Origin: an uncultured Verrucomicrobiales bacterium
Lineage (GTDB): Bacteria > Verrucomicrobiota > Verrucomicrobiia > Verrucomicrobiales > Akkermansiaceae
Reading direction: 5' to 3'
NCBI GenBank assembly: GCA_937885815.1
Contig: CALABM010000071.1
Location: 1-17,470 of the forward strand
Length of the DNA: 17,470 bases
A model generated the notes under the pieces. It did no database searches. It saw nothing but the letters and a program-made list of their open reading frames with translations, and was not told the origin of the DNA. Positions 6,698 through 16,400 of the stretch are shown here, one piece after another. Within the stretch, counting starts at the first letter, position 1. Each line of letters begins with the position of its first letter. A program made the position numbers and the translations under genes.

Positions 6698-9118
6698 TTA
6701 TGCTGCGGGTTCACCATATACGAACAGACCAACACCGTGGAAGTACTCAGGCCCCCCACCACGAAGAACGCGAACATACAGGGCGCGCGGGCGTTCCTGC
6801 TGAAGGTCGAAACGGTTGATGTAATTTCCTGTGGAGGGAATCGGCTGGCCTACATCATGCCAATCATCATCACGCCCGGTATCGGACACCTGCACACGCA
6901 GGGGACGGAAGCGGCCAATGAGCGACCAGTTGTTGGTACCGGCGAAGACTACACCCGTGATATGAGCGTGGCGGGGCAGCTTCACAGCAATCCAAGCGTT
7001 CGTATCTTTTCCGGTATGGAACTTGCCACCACGCTGTGTCAGCAAGCCGGCGTGAGTATGCGGAACGTCCCACTGGCTGGTAGAGCTGGCAAAGGGCATA
7101 CCACCCTCAGATACAAGCTTGCCCGGGAAAGGATGAGGCGCAGGAAGAGGGATATCGGAATGCACCAGCTCAGGATCCACCAACCTGGCAAGAGCATGGA
7201 ACGTTCCATCATCACGGTTACGCTCTGCAGTAAGCATCAAGCCGCCCAGCATCACAGCCTTCTGCTGAGAAGTCAAATCAGTACCGCCGGAAAGCACGGA
7301 AAGCATGGTCTGATTGAGAAGCTTACGTCCATTCTCACTGAGAGAGTTTGCGACGCCGTTACCCCATGCCATCATCGGCGCAGCATAGGCTTCATATGCA
7401 GCGGCCGCGGCCATTGCTTCGGCATAAAAACGGCACACAGCGGCCTCCTGATTATTCTGGCTGAGAGCCTTGCAGTGATTAAGCTGATTATTAAGGAAGT
7501 TTTCCAAGTACCAGCGGTCCGGGCCCATTACCTTGGCATTTGCCCAGAAGGCCACGCAGGCACGGCGCATATCATCAGCAGAGATGCCGGAATCCTTCAT
7601 CGGGCCATAAACGGAGTTCTTTAACAGCTCAGCCGCCTGCTCCGGATACACCGAGGCCATACCGCGGCACAAAACATTGTTAAGCTTCTGCCAAGCCTGC
7701 ACGTTACGCGGACAATGATTGCGAACAAAATTCGCGTACTCACGCCACAACGGGAAATTAAGCGGCTGAGCCTCTGCAGCACGCTCAAAGCAGGTAAGGC
7801 CCTTCTGATTATCACCGCTCTCAACATACACGTGAGCCATGATGCGGTAGGCATTCGAGAGTCTCGTGCGCTCGGCCTGCTCTTTAGAGAACAAATCCGT
7901 TGTCAGATGCAGTGAGCTGAAGGTATGATTATTGCCCCAAGGAATCCAGTGCAGACCACGCTCCCAGCTGAGGGAGTACGCGGGAGTCCACTTCCCGTTC
8001 ACATTAACGATGTAGGCACAATGACCCGGCTCACCGGCAGTAAGTGCCGGCACACCATTAGCACAGGCGGCTGCAGCACCGAAGTGGGAAAGACCACCAC
8101 ACACACCACCTACGTTCTTGGTGAACAGGAAGTGATTGCGGTCATACACGCCAATAAAGGGAGCTACATACCAGCGGCCATGAATGCTGTCTCCGAATAC
8201 ATTGTCCAGAATGTACCCGCAGCGCCAGCAGCATGCAGGATACTGCCAATCAGGCAGATGAATGTTTTCCAGAGCCCATACGAAAGCCTCAGGGGTACCG
8301 GAGGAGTGGTGATTCTTCCAGCCGCACACGATACGACGCTGCCAGAACGGAATGTCATCAAACACGGTGTTCAGGCGCCCCTGTCTCCAGTACTTAACAA
8401 AGTGGTTTGCTCGGTTTACGGCGTCATAGAAGCTCCAGTCATTACGAGCATACTCCAGAGCCGTGGCCGTAATAGCCTCACGGGTAACACGCTGGCGTAG
8501 AGCCTGCGAATCCGTTCTGCCCATGGAGGTTATAATCTGGAACACGCGGCCGGGCTTGTGCAGCTCACCGGAGAAAGCAATCTGCTCCATCCATTCGTTG
8601 TTAGCCGTTATCTGGGCAAAAAGTCTCGCTGCCTCCGGGCGGCTAATCACGTCACTCAGAGACACGGCCTGCTGAGCTTCCAAGCGGAGTTCTTCGAGAT
8701 CTTCCAAGGCGCGCCCCAAATTGAAGCTGGAGCGCTGCGCCTCATTACCTTTCTGCTGATTGACAGCCGTCTCCAGTCTATTGCACTCATTCTCTTTATC
8801 TGTAACAGCTCGATTCACGCCGTTTCGATAATTTTCATACGCCTGCAGTGAATTAGCTTCAGTCCAAGCAAGATGGCGGTTCAACAGGAGATTCAAATTC
8901 TCAGGACGTCTGATGAATGCTCGCATCTGCTCCGGAGATAAATCCGTAACTCGCTGGCGCAGAAGAGCCCCAAGACGGCCCTTAAGGTCACCGGGAGCAG
9001 ACCACTCCCGATTTTCTATTTTCAGTGCCGGTGTATTGTTGCCGGCGGCGTCAACCGGAGAAGCGCCGAACACAGCTACAACACCCAGCATTGCTAGGAA
9101 TACATTGCTTATTTTCAT
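6698..9118 (-). CDS. Secreted transglutaminase-like / TPR / discoidin-like protein
   Basis: 806 residues with a signal peptide (~1-24, PVDAA). The N-terminal ~250 residues are helical and charged. The segment 336-383 resembles the transglutaminase/Cys-protease core: C340 (GGVCGGLSHFG) opens a helix, H366 lies in EPGHCAYIVNVNGKW, and W377 follows. The third residue, an Asp in the family, is not obvious; the position after GKW reads TPAYSLSW. A CxxC-like cluster (C296, C297, C300) comes just before. TPR-type helices lie at ~422-465 (AYRIMAHVYVESGD, CFERAAEAQPLN). The last ~130 residues (~675-803) fit an F5/8-type discoidin or CBM32-like sandwich: SSTSQWDVPHTHAGLL, NAWIAVKLPRHAHITGVVF and RPLRVQVS. 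A cell-surface protein- or peptidoglycan-modifying role is possible but unproven. It lies 20 bp after the upstream gene and 9 bp before the next. Confidence 0.6.
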   Translation of the reverse strand: MKISNVFLAMLGVVAVFGASPVDAAGNNTPALKIENREWSAPGDLKGRLGALLRQRVTDLSPEQMRAFIRRPENLNLLLNRHLAWTEANSLQAYENYRNGVNRAVTDKENECNRLETAVNQQKGNEAQRSSFNLGRALEDLEELRLEAQQAVSLSDVISRPEAARLFAQITANNEWMEQIAFSGELHKPGRVFQIITSMGRTDSQALRQRVTREAITATALEYARNDWSFYDAVNRANHFVKYWRQGRLNTVFDDIPFWQRRIVCGWKNHHSSGTPEAFVWALENIHLPDWQYPACCWRCGYILDNVFGDSIHGRWYVAPFIGVYDRNHFLFTKNVGGVCGGLSHFGAAAACANGVPALTAGEPGHCAYIVNVNGKWTPAYSLSWERGLHWIPWGNNHTFSSLHLTTDLFSKEQAERTRLSNAYRIMAHVYVESGDNQKGLTCFERAAEAQPLNFPLWREYANFVRNHCPRNVQAWQKLNNVLCRGMASVYPEQAAELLKNSVYGPMKDSGISADDMRRACVAFWANAKVMGPDRWYLENFLNNQLNHCKALSQNNQEAAVCRFYAEAMAAAAAYEAYAAPMMAWGNGVANSLSENGRKLLNQTMLSVLSGGTDLTSQQKAVMLGGLMLTAERNRDDGTFHALARLVDPELVHSDIPLPAPHPFPGKLVSEGGMPFASSTSQWDVPHTHAGLLTQRGGKFHTGKDTNAWIAVKLPRHAHITGVVFAGTNNWSLIGRFRPLRVQVSDTGRDDDWHDVGQPIPSTGNYINRFDLQQERPRALYVRVLRGGGPEYFHGVGLFVYGEPAA

Positions 9119-9138
9119 AGTATTTTTATAGTAAGTTC

Positions 9139-11037
9139 TTAATATTGAGCATTAACAATTACCTTCGTCACACGCTCGATTCCTTCGGCGGCCAGCTTTG
9201 AACCAGTGAAGAAACACTTGGCACGGTAGTAACTGGAGAGAGCCGAACCGTACTCTCCTCGCTCCTCACATTCCTTGGCATAGCGCAAAGCCTCCACGAA
9301 ATCATGAGCAAGGGAGGAAAAATTATTGCAGGCTTCCGTGAAAACAGGATCCGTTGAATAGCGGTCGTCTTCTTTCAACAGAAGGGTGGTTTGCTCCCAT
9401 GCGGCACAAGGCCCCATGGTCTTATCCTGCTCTGCACCTTCTTTCAAACGCGCCAGAAGAACATCCGTCCCAGCCACCAGCTCAAGGACTTCGGTGTACT
9501 TTTTCTCCAGTTCACCGTCTGCACAAACTACACGGAGACGCTCACGCTCAGTATATATGGTGCGGAACTCACGGCGTTCCAGAAGGCGGCGGAACTCTTC
9601 CATCTGAGGAGCAAAACTATCCACACGAGCAATTTCCGCCTCGCCCTCATCCAGCGCAGGGTTCTGCGGCCAAATCATGGCAGCCTCCGTAGCAAGGCGG
9701 CGGAACTCTTCCTGATTACCGGCTTGGAATGCCTGCCGAGCAGCACGCAGGGCAAAATTGCTCTGGCGCTTCTTGCCGGAAGTATATGACATGAGCATGG
9801 AATCATCAAAGTCCACATCCATCTCACGCATCTGGGCGGCAATGCTTTCCACCGTAGCATAATCTCGGGCATTCAGCGCAGAGAGAGCGCGCTTGCGCAG
9901 CTGCCAATACGCCGCAATGCGCCTGCGTTGTTCCGCAGGGAACGTAGCCACACTCTGCATGTACTCACCCGCAGCAACCGCCGTAATCAAGCGGTTAGTG
10001 GCCTCGCCAAGCTTATTCTGAGCAAGAGCACCGTGCACGGCATCAATGCTCTGGTCCACCTCACGACGAGCATTGCTGGCAAAGGAATCTATCGTATTGA
10101 TAGTGGGGGGCATGCCGGTAATACCGGTAAAGGTCTTGTAAGCATCCGAGTTCTCATCCAAATCCAAGCGGGTATTCCCATCCCTGAAAAGGTGACGATA
10201 CACGCGCGCGCCAATTACAGCGTGGTCATACCGGCGCTGCAGCAGGAAGCCCAGCACTACGGACTGGTAATTAATCTTAGCCAGAGGAAGCGATGCCTGA
10301 TTAGCAGCTATATTAGAACCTTGCTGAGCGCGAAGACGTGCGATTTCAGCCGTATTGGCACCGATGCGGAATGTATGTGAGGTATAACCACTATTCCCGG
10401 AGCCAGCGGCACCACCGGCAGTATTACGGCGGCCGCTGCCACGCTGCGTATTCTGATTAGTGAGAGAGTTCGTCTTATCCACCAGCTCATCAAGCTCCCT
10501 ATCAAGCTCCTCGTTGGCTTGGTCACGGCGCCGGTTGGCGCGCTGCACATCCAGCGCACTTACCATAGCACTAGCCAGCACGCCGGCCTGACTGCCATCA
10601 CCGGGATAATCAGACAAATTATAAAGCCCCTTGCCTATCTTCACCAGCACTCGGCTGCCGATAAGATTTGCCCCGCGGACGTAGCGCTCCGTATAATCCA
10701 GAATTTCCTGCAAATTCCGGCGGTATAGGCGGGACTGTTCAGAATCATCCGGGGTCTGGCTCAGGTACTTCTCAAAGCGCTCACGCACAGCCGCATTATT
10801 ACCCAAGTCAAAGCGACCGCCGCCGTAGGAAACTGTATCATTAGCGGGATCCAAGAGGGGCAACTCCATGCCAAAAATCTGCGGGGGCGGAGATTCCCCC
10901 GTTCGCAATGGGTCATCATTCTGCACACCGTTCTGGGCCTGAGCACTACGGCCGGAGGCATCAAAACTGCTGGGCATCTGTGCTGTGGCAGCGCAGAACA
11001 TTAGCGGAATCAGCGGTATATATCGGAAAGTTTTCAT
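9139..11037 (-). CDS. Secreted helical-repeat protein, function unknown
   Basis: 632 residues; signal peptide 1-20 (FCAATAQ), then a Gln/Pro/Ser-rich flexible stretch to ~55. A charged helix with coiled-coil character spans ~165-190 (RRRDQANEELDREL), followed by a Gly/Ser/Asn-rich linker (~193-222). The rest is almost entirely helical, with TPR-like pieces near the C-terminus (ALRYAKECEERGEYGSALSSYYRAK). No catalytic motif is seen. Its start codon overlaps the stop of the upstream membrane protein gene (TGATG on the minus strand), so translational coupling is likely. A scaffold or adaptor role in the periplasm or outer membrane is a guess based on the helical repeats and on its partners. Confidence 0.6.
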   Translation of the reverse strand: MKTFRYIPLIPLMFCAATAQMPSSFDASGRSAQAQNGVQNDDPLRTGESPPPQIFGMELPLLDPANDTVSYGGGRFDLGNNAAVRERFEKYLSQTPDDSEQSRLYRRNLQEILDYTERYVRGANLIGSRVLVKIGKGLYNLSDYPGDGSQAGVLASAMVSALDVQRANRRRDQANEELDRELDELVDKTNSLTNQNTQRGSGRRNTAGGAAGSGNSGYTSHTFRIGANTAEIARLRAQQGSNIAANQASLPLAKINYQSVVLGFLLQRRYDHAVIGARVYRHLFRDGNTRLDLDENSDAYKTFTGITGMPPTINTIDSFASNARREVDQSIDAVHGALAQNKLGEATNRLITAVAAGEYMQSVATFPAEQRRRIAAYWQLRKRALSALNARDYATVESIAAQMREMDVDFDDSMLMSYTSGKKRQSNFALRAARQAFQAGNQEEFRRLATEAAMIWPQNPALDEGEAEIARVDSFAPQMEEFRRLLERREFRTIYTERERLRVVCADGELEKKYTEVLELVAGTDVLLARLKEGAEQDKTMGPCAAWEQTTLLLKEDDRYSTDPVFTEACNNFSSLAHDFVEALRYAKECEERGEYGSALSSYYRAKCFFTGSKLAAEGIERVTKVIVNAQY

Positions 11038-11477
11038 CAGCGGATACTCACATCGTTCACTATCAGAATGCCTTTAACCTCATTCCCCTCGGCATCACGG
11101 CCGGTACGGCATGAGACATCAAAAACAAAGGTATCACCGCGCGTAATGTTAATCTGGAGAGGTGTGCCCCCCTGCACCAGCAGCGGGAGAAGTTCATTAC
11201 TGTTACCACGCACAGAAACGGCCACGAGGCGGTTATTACCAACGGTCTCGATACTTTCAACCTTACCCTCCAGCACATATCTGTTACCGGTAGAGGCGAA
11301 TCGAGAGCCATCCTGACGATACTGGGCTATATTAAAAGGCTTCGGCTCATTACTCCGGGCAGATGGCTTCAGGAATAACATGCCGGCCAGCACTATGACC
11401 GCCACCATCAGCCCGCCAATAATAAACGAGGTATGATTCTTTTTCTTGCTGCGCCCCCGGCGCGTACTTCTAGCCAT
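11037..11477 (-). CDS. Single-pass inner-membrane protein with exposed beta domain, function unknown
   Basis: 146 residues. A basic N-terminus (MARSTRRGRSKKKNH) precedes one membrane segment (~17-36), so the C-terminal ~105 residues should face the periplasm. That part is strand-rich (YVLEGKVESIETVGNNRLVA, PLQINITRGDTFVFDVSC, GILIVNDVSI) and its pattern could fit a small barrel such as an OB-fold; this is inference. The stop overlaps the start of the secreted helical-repeat gene by one base, a strong sign of joint synthesis. It starts 42 bp after the ABC transporter stop. The upstream gap has a TATAAA on the minus strand (11492-11497) and a small perfect inverted repeat GTGTTACAC (11499-11507), so an internal promoter or control site is possible. 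Confidence 0.65.
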   Translation of the reverse strand: MARSTRRGRSKKKNHTSFIIGGLMVAVIVLAGMLFLKPSARSNEPKPFNIAQYRQDGSRFASTGNRYVLEGKVESIETVGNNRLVAVSVRGNSNELLPLLVQGGTPLQINITRGDTFVFDVSCRTGRDAEGNEVKGILIVNDVSIR

Positions 11478-11519
11478 ATATTTAATTATCTTTTATATGT
11501 GTTACACTATATAAATCAT

Positions 11520-13268
11520 TTACTCCCAGCGCATCCGCTTCACGCCTATCCATGTAAGGACAAGACCGAACAGCACATGCAGCAGCAGCACGATACGGCA
11601 CATCTGCATATCCTGGAATGAAGTCTGTACAATGCTCTTCACGGCCTTAATTACATCCGGAGCCAAGCCGCCCTCAATGCTGCCGCTCCACGCCCAATAG
11701 GCGGAAATAAAGGGCTGAGTGAAAGTCTCAATAAACTCAGGCAAAGCCAACACAGCACCGGAAAGAGGCAGCTGAAAACCTACCAGATAGATGCTGAGCA
11801 ACGAGGACTGATCCGGGGTCTTGCAGTTTGCTGAGATTCCTAAGCAGACACTCGTCATAGCAGCATTCGCCAGCAGCAGGAATATCAAGTGATTCATGGC
11901 GTCCCCGCGGTAAGGCCAGAACCACTCCACAAAGCAGAACATCCATAGGCTCTGAACCAACACCAGTACGGACAAATACACAGCCTTCGAAGCCACATAC
12001 GCCCCAATCCCCGCACCGGCAAACTTCTCTTTCTCCATGATAAGGCGCTCACCGGCCACCTCTCGGGAAGCATTATTAGCCCCCATCAGCCCCAGAAGAA
12101 TAACCTCAAACATGATGATACCGGAGACCGCGGAGCCCACCTTAGCCCGCACCTCGGCCTGCTCCTGCTGGTGCTGCACTTCCATGGCGATATCCGCCCC
12201 CTGCATATCCGTGAGGTTAATAAGCTGCTCCTGCCCCTTGCTGGAGAACAGCGCCACAAGAATGGGGAAAATAAGCACCATAGCCACCTGCAACATCAGC
12301 TGCGTGCGGTCACGCAGCAAGATAGAAAAGCGGCGGCGCAGCAGTACCGTCAGTTGCGTAAAGAAACCCGGGCCACAAATCTCCTCCTCCTCACCATCAG
12401 ACACAGCCGGGGGCGGAGGTAGCTCTCCCTTCTTTTCAAACTTAGAGAGATGCTCCTTCTCCAGCTTCCTGTAATATTCTAAGCGGTGCTTGAGCCAGCT
12501 GGCGCTCCAATCCTCCGGTTCACGCAGACTCAGGTGCGGATACACCTCCTCTGCATTTTCCACGGAAAAATAGTGAGGCAAGGCATTCGGTGAACCATGA
12601 TAAGCCAGATTTCCTCGCACCAGCACCATGACACTATCATAAAGCTCCATCTGTGAGAGACTGTGTGTCACAGAAATAACGATTCGGCCATCCTTCATGC
12701 TCAGATTATGCAGCAACTGCACAATCTCACGCTCTGAGCGAGGATCCAGCCCACTGGTCACCTCATCACACAACAGAACGCGCGGGCTGCTCACCAGCTC
12801 CATGGCCAGGGCCAAGCGCCTTTTCTGCCCACCGGAAAGCAGCTTCACTTGGCGGTCAGCTATATCCGTCAAGCCGGTTTCCGCCAGCACATTATCAATG
12901 ATATCATTCAGCTCATCCTCATCTGCCCGTACACGAAGGCGCGCAGAGGCTTCAATACTCTCATCCACCGTCAGCTCATCATACGCTATGCTGAACTGCG
13001 GCACATAGCCTATCTCATGCGGCTCAAAATCTCCCTCCTCAGATAAATCTCGCCCTTCCCAGAAGAACGAACCGGAGCTAATATCCTTAATACCGGCTAT
13101 AGCTTTCAGCAGTGTCGTCTTACCACATCCGGACGGTCCCACAATCGCCATAAAGTGCCCACGAGGCACACAGAAATTCACATCATTCAGCAGAAAAAGA
13201 GGCTCCTCCTCCGCGTCCACTTCCAGGCATATGTTTCGGGCTTCCAGCATAGCACTAACTTCTTTCAT
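11520..13268 (-). CDS. ABC transporter, ATPase fused to ABC-2 permease (ABCG-type half transporter)
   Basis: 582 residues from the chosen start. The ATPase comes first: Walker A GPSGCGKTT (44-52), Q-loop Q91, signature LSGGQ (144-148), Walker B VLLCDE (164-169), D-loop SGLD and switch H202. A charged linker (~255-310) with Pro/Glu runs follows, then about six membrane segments beginning at LQVAMVLIFPILVALFS. The motif NASREVAGERLIMEKEKFAG is typical of ABCG/white-type permeases. Two copies should form an exporter in the inner membrane; the substrate is unknown. An in-frame ATG exists at 13316, but the ATG at 13268 is preferred because AGGA (13274-13277) lies 5 nt before it, one of the few Shine-Dalgarno-like sites here. 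It is the first gene of the leftward string and diverges from the M16 peptidase, 142 bp away. Confidence 0.9.
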   Translation of the reverse strand: MKEVSAMLEARNICLEVDAEEEPLFLLNDVNFCVPRGHFMAIVGPSGCGKTTLLKAIAGIKDISSGSFFWEGRDLSEEGDFEPHEIGYVPQFSIAYDELTVDESIEASARLRVRADEDELNDIIDNVLAETGLTDIADRQVKLLSGGQKRRLALAMELVSSPRVLLCDEVTSGLDPRSEREIVQLLHNLSMKDGRIVISVTHSLSQMELYDSVMVLVRGNLAYHGSPNALPHYFSVENAEEVYPHLSLREPEDWSASWLKHRLEYYRKLEKEHLSKFEKKGELPPPPAVSDGEEEEICGPGFFTQLTVLLRRRFSILLRDRTQLMLQVAMVLIFPILVALFSSKGQEQLINLTDMQGADIAMEVQHQQEQAEVRAKVGSAVSGIIMFEVILLGLMGANNASREVAGERLIMEKEKFAGAGIGAYVASKAVYLSVLVLVQSLWMFCFVEWFWPYRGDAMNHLIFLLLANAAMTSVCLGISANCKTPDQSSLLSIYLVGFQLPLSGAVLALPEFIETFTQPFISAYWAWSGSIEGGLAPDVIKAVKSIVQTSFQDMQMCRIVLLLHVLFGLVLTWIGVKRMRWE

Positions 13269-13389
13269 TGTAATCCTAGCAAAAAGCCCCCCTTTCTGCA
13301 AGCAAAAAAAAGCCATTTCCCTCTTTCAGTTAACTCAAAAAAAGCCTGCCATCACGAAAAGAATGTTCGACAAACCCCGACCATTATGG

Positions 13390-13407
13390 TAGATTATAGT
13401 CAATCTA
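13390..13407. promoter_or_regulatory. Inverted repeat overlapping divergent -10-like boxes
   Basis: TAGATT (13390-13395) and AATCTA (13402-13407) are perfect inverted arms around a 6-nt centre, ending 3 bp before the M16 start codon. Within it lie TATAGT on the plus strand (13395-13400) and TATAAT on the minus strand (13393-13398), each a good -10 box. No convincing -35 box accompanies either one. It could be an operator for the divergent pair, or chance in an AT-rich spacer. Confidence 0.3.
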
Positions 13408-13410
13408 AGT

Positions 13411-16400
13411 ATGAAAACGAATACCATTACCGCCATATTGGGGCTGGCCTTCACGGTCACGCCGGTATTTGCACAGAACACGGCCCCCGCAGCTGCGGAG
13501 CCGGCAGAGAGCGCAACTGTGACAATTGAGGCCCAGCTACCCAAACTCGTGCAAGACCCTCTGCTGGTGCAAGGAAAACTGGAAAATGGTTTTTCCTACA
13601 TCATCCGCCCCACTAAGGAACCCGCAGGAAGAGCCTGCCTGCGCCTCATCGTAACCACGGGTTCTCTGGATGAACAGGAAGAGACCAGCGGCATTTCCCA
13701 CTTTATTGAGCACATGGTATTCAACGGCAGCCGCAGCTTTGAACGCGGCGAGCTGATTCCTGCCATGCAGCGCCTCGGCCTCGGTTTCGGCGGTGATGCT
13801 AACGCCTACACCTCGCTGGACAAGACCGTCTACATGCTGGACCTGCCGAATCTGAATGAAGAGACGGTAAACTTCGCCTTCACCATCATGCGTGATTTCG
13901 CGGACGGCGCCAAGCTGGAGGACAGTGCTCTCGACCACGAGCGCGGCATCATCGTGAGCGAGCTCAAGAGCCGAGATTCTCAGAACTACCGCGCCATGCT
14001 GGCCACGATTGACCAGCTGGCAGAAGGCACCCGCTTGGCCCGCTACATGCCCATCGGCCGCGAAGAAGTTATCCGCAATGCACCCTACGAGCTCTTCCGC
14101 AAGTATTATAATGAGCACTATGTGGCGGAACGCATGACGCTCATCGTCACCGGTGACGTAGACCCAGCTGTGGTTCAGGCATGGGTACGCCAGTACTTCG
14201 GCAGCATGGAGGCCAAGCCCTCCCCCGCCCGTCAGGACAACGGCCGCCTCACGAACCCCGGCCCGTCCACACGCATCATCCCGAACACCGAGCAGGCCAC
14301 CACCTCCATCATGGCCAATGTGTCCAATCCCTGGAAACATGAGCCGGATACCTTCGAGCAGCGCGTAAAAGACTTCCCCCTGCAACTCGCCTGCCTCATG
14401 CTAAACAACCGCCTCAACCGCATTGCTCAGCAGCCGAACGCCCCCATCATGGCCGCGGAAGTGTCCGAGAGCAGCCTCTTCCACCTCGTGGACTCCTTCG
14501 GCTTCAGCGCTAAGGCTCAGCCGGACCGCTGGCAGGACGCCCTCAACTGCACGGAGCAGGAACTGCGCCGCGCCATTCAGTACGGCTTCGAACCGCACGA
14601 ATTCCAAGAATCCCTCTCCGCCGTGGGTGCTCGCCTGCACCATCTGGCCCAGTCTTGGGAGACGGTAACAGCCTCCAACATGGCTGATTTCCTCATTGAT
14701 GCACAGGATGGCCCGCAAGTACCCACCTCCGCAGAGGAAGACCTGCGCGTCTTCTCCGCAGCCGTGGCTTACATCAGCCATGACCCGGACGTTTGCCGCC
14801 GCGCTCTTCAGGAGGTCTTTGACTACGCTCGCGTAAAGCTTACTATGACCGGCACCATCCCCGCCGGAGTCACGGAAGAAAGTCTCCGCGGCGCCTTTGA
14901 CCAATCCGCCTCCACCGCCGTGGAGAAGCCGGACCTGCGCCCCACCCGCCCCTTCGCCTATGATGAAATCGGCACTCCCGGTACCATCGTACGCAGGGAT
15001 TACATTGAAGATTTGGACGTAACGACGGTCACCCTTTCCAACGGCGTAAGAGTAAACCTGAAGCCCGTGGATTTCCGCAAGGGCGGCCTGACAGTATCCG
15101 CCGCAGTGGATGGCGGCAGCCTCCGCCTGCCCAAGCGCCCCGGCCTCGCCATGGTGGCTAACAACCTCCTCTCTATCGGCGCTCTGGAAGAGCATGATTT
15201 GGACGAGCTCAAGCGTATCATGATGGGGCACAACGTAGACCTGAATGCCGGCATGACGGATACCCGTATCGTCTTCTCCGGTGGCACCACGCAGGAAGAC
15301 CTCGAGCTCCAGTGCAAACTTATCGTGGCAAACATCCTGCACCCCGGTTACAAGCAGGATGCCCTCACCCTCATGCACTCCAAGCTGCCCGCCTTCTACC
15401 GCCGCTTGACCACCACACCGAACGGCGCCTTCACCATGCAGTCCGGTCGCGCACTCTATGGCGAGGATCCTCGCTTCAACGTGCCCACCATGGAGGAGGT
15501 AATGGCCATCACGGTGGATGATGTGAAGGCCGTGCTCCAGCCCTGGCTTCAGAATGGCGCCATCGAGGTTACCCTCGTGGGCGATTTTGATTTGGAAGCC
15601 ACGCTGCCCATCCTTGAGCGCACCTTCGGCGCCATGCCTGCCCGTAATCCTGAGTTCACAGAGCTCACACCGGAGCAGCGCTCCGTAAACATGCAGCCCT
15701 GGGGCCAGCGCCGCTTCTTCACCTACCCCACCGAGCTGGATAAAACCCTCGTCGTGCACGTACGTGATGCCGGTGATGGCCGTGACCACCGCCGCAACCG
15801 CCGCTTGCAGGTGCTCTGCGAAATCGCGGACGCCATGCTCTTCGACGGCATCCGCGCTGAGATGGGCGAGACCTACTCCCCCAGCGTCCGCCTCACCCTG
15901 AACAGCGAGATTAACGGCGCAGCCCAAATCGTAGCCACCAGCGCCGGCGTGGTTCGCAACCGCGAGCTTGTCAGCTCCGCTATTGACAGCCTCCTCACCT
16001 CCCTCGGCACAGGTGACATCACGCAGGAATCCTTTGACTGCGCTATCCGCCCCATCATCTCTGCTGCGGAGAAGAGCCTCCGCCAGAACTCCTACTGGTG
16101 CGGTTGCCTTGCAGACATCCAGAGCAATCCTGAGCAGCTCGCTCTCATCAGAGACCGTCTGGATGACCTCCGTTCCATCAAACTGGAAGAAATCCAGCAG
16201 CTTGCCCGCGAAGTCTTCGGCCACAACCGCGTGAACTTCTACTTCACCATGCCTGAAGGCACCGTGCCCGCTGACGCAGAAGCCCCCGCCTCTCCGGAGG
16301 CCACCCCGGCCCCGGAAGAGCCCGCTGCAGCAGAGGAATCTGCCAAGCAGGCTCCTGAGCGCGGCAGCGAGTTGAACTACGTCGTTGTCACCACGCAGGC

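Noticed and set aside
5399..7624. A 741-residue plus-strand open frame
   Set aside because: It runs opposite to the start of gluQ, the thioredoxin-like gene and the transglutaminase-like gene, all of which have motifs or signal peptides. The plus frame has low-complexity His/Thr/Arg composition and no domain.
5468..13268. Type IV pilus or type II secretion locus
   Set aside because: The exporter and secreted helical proteins suggested it, but no secretin, pilus ATPase, prepilin signal or PilM-like protein is present.
13269..13316. Upstream ATG at 13316 as start of the ABC transporter
   Set aside because: It adds 16 residues (MAFFCLQKGG...) unlike ABCG N-termini and has no spaced Shine-Dalgarno site, while 13268 has AGGA 5 nt before it.
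13537..14385. A 282-residue minus-strand open frame
   Set aside because: Antisense to the catalytic M16 half; same reason, with no signal of its own.
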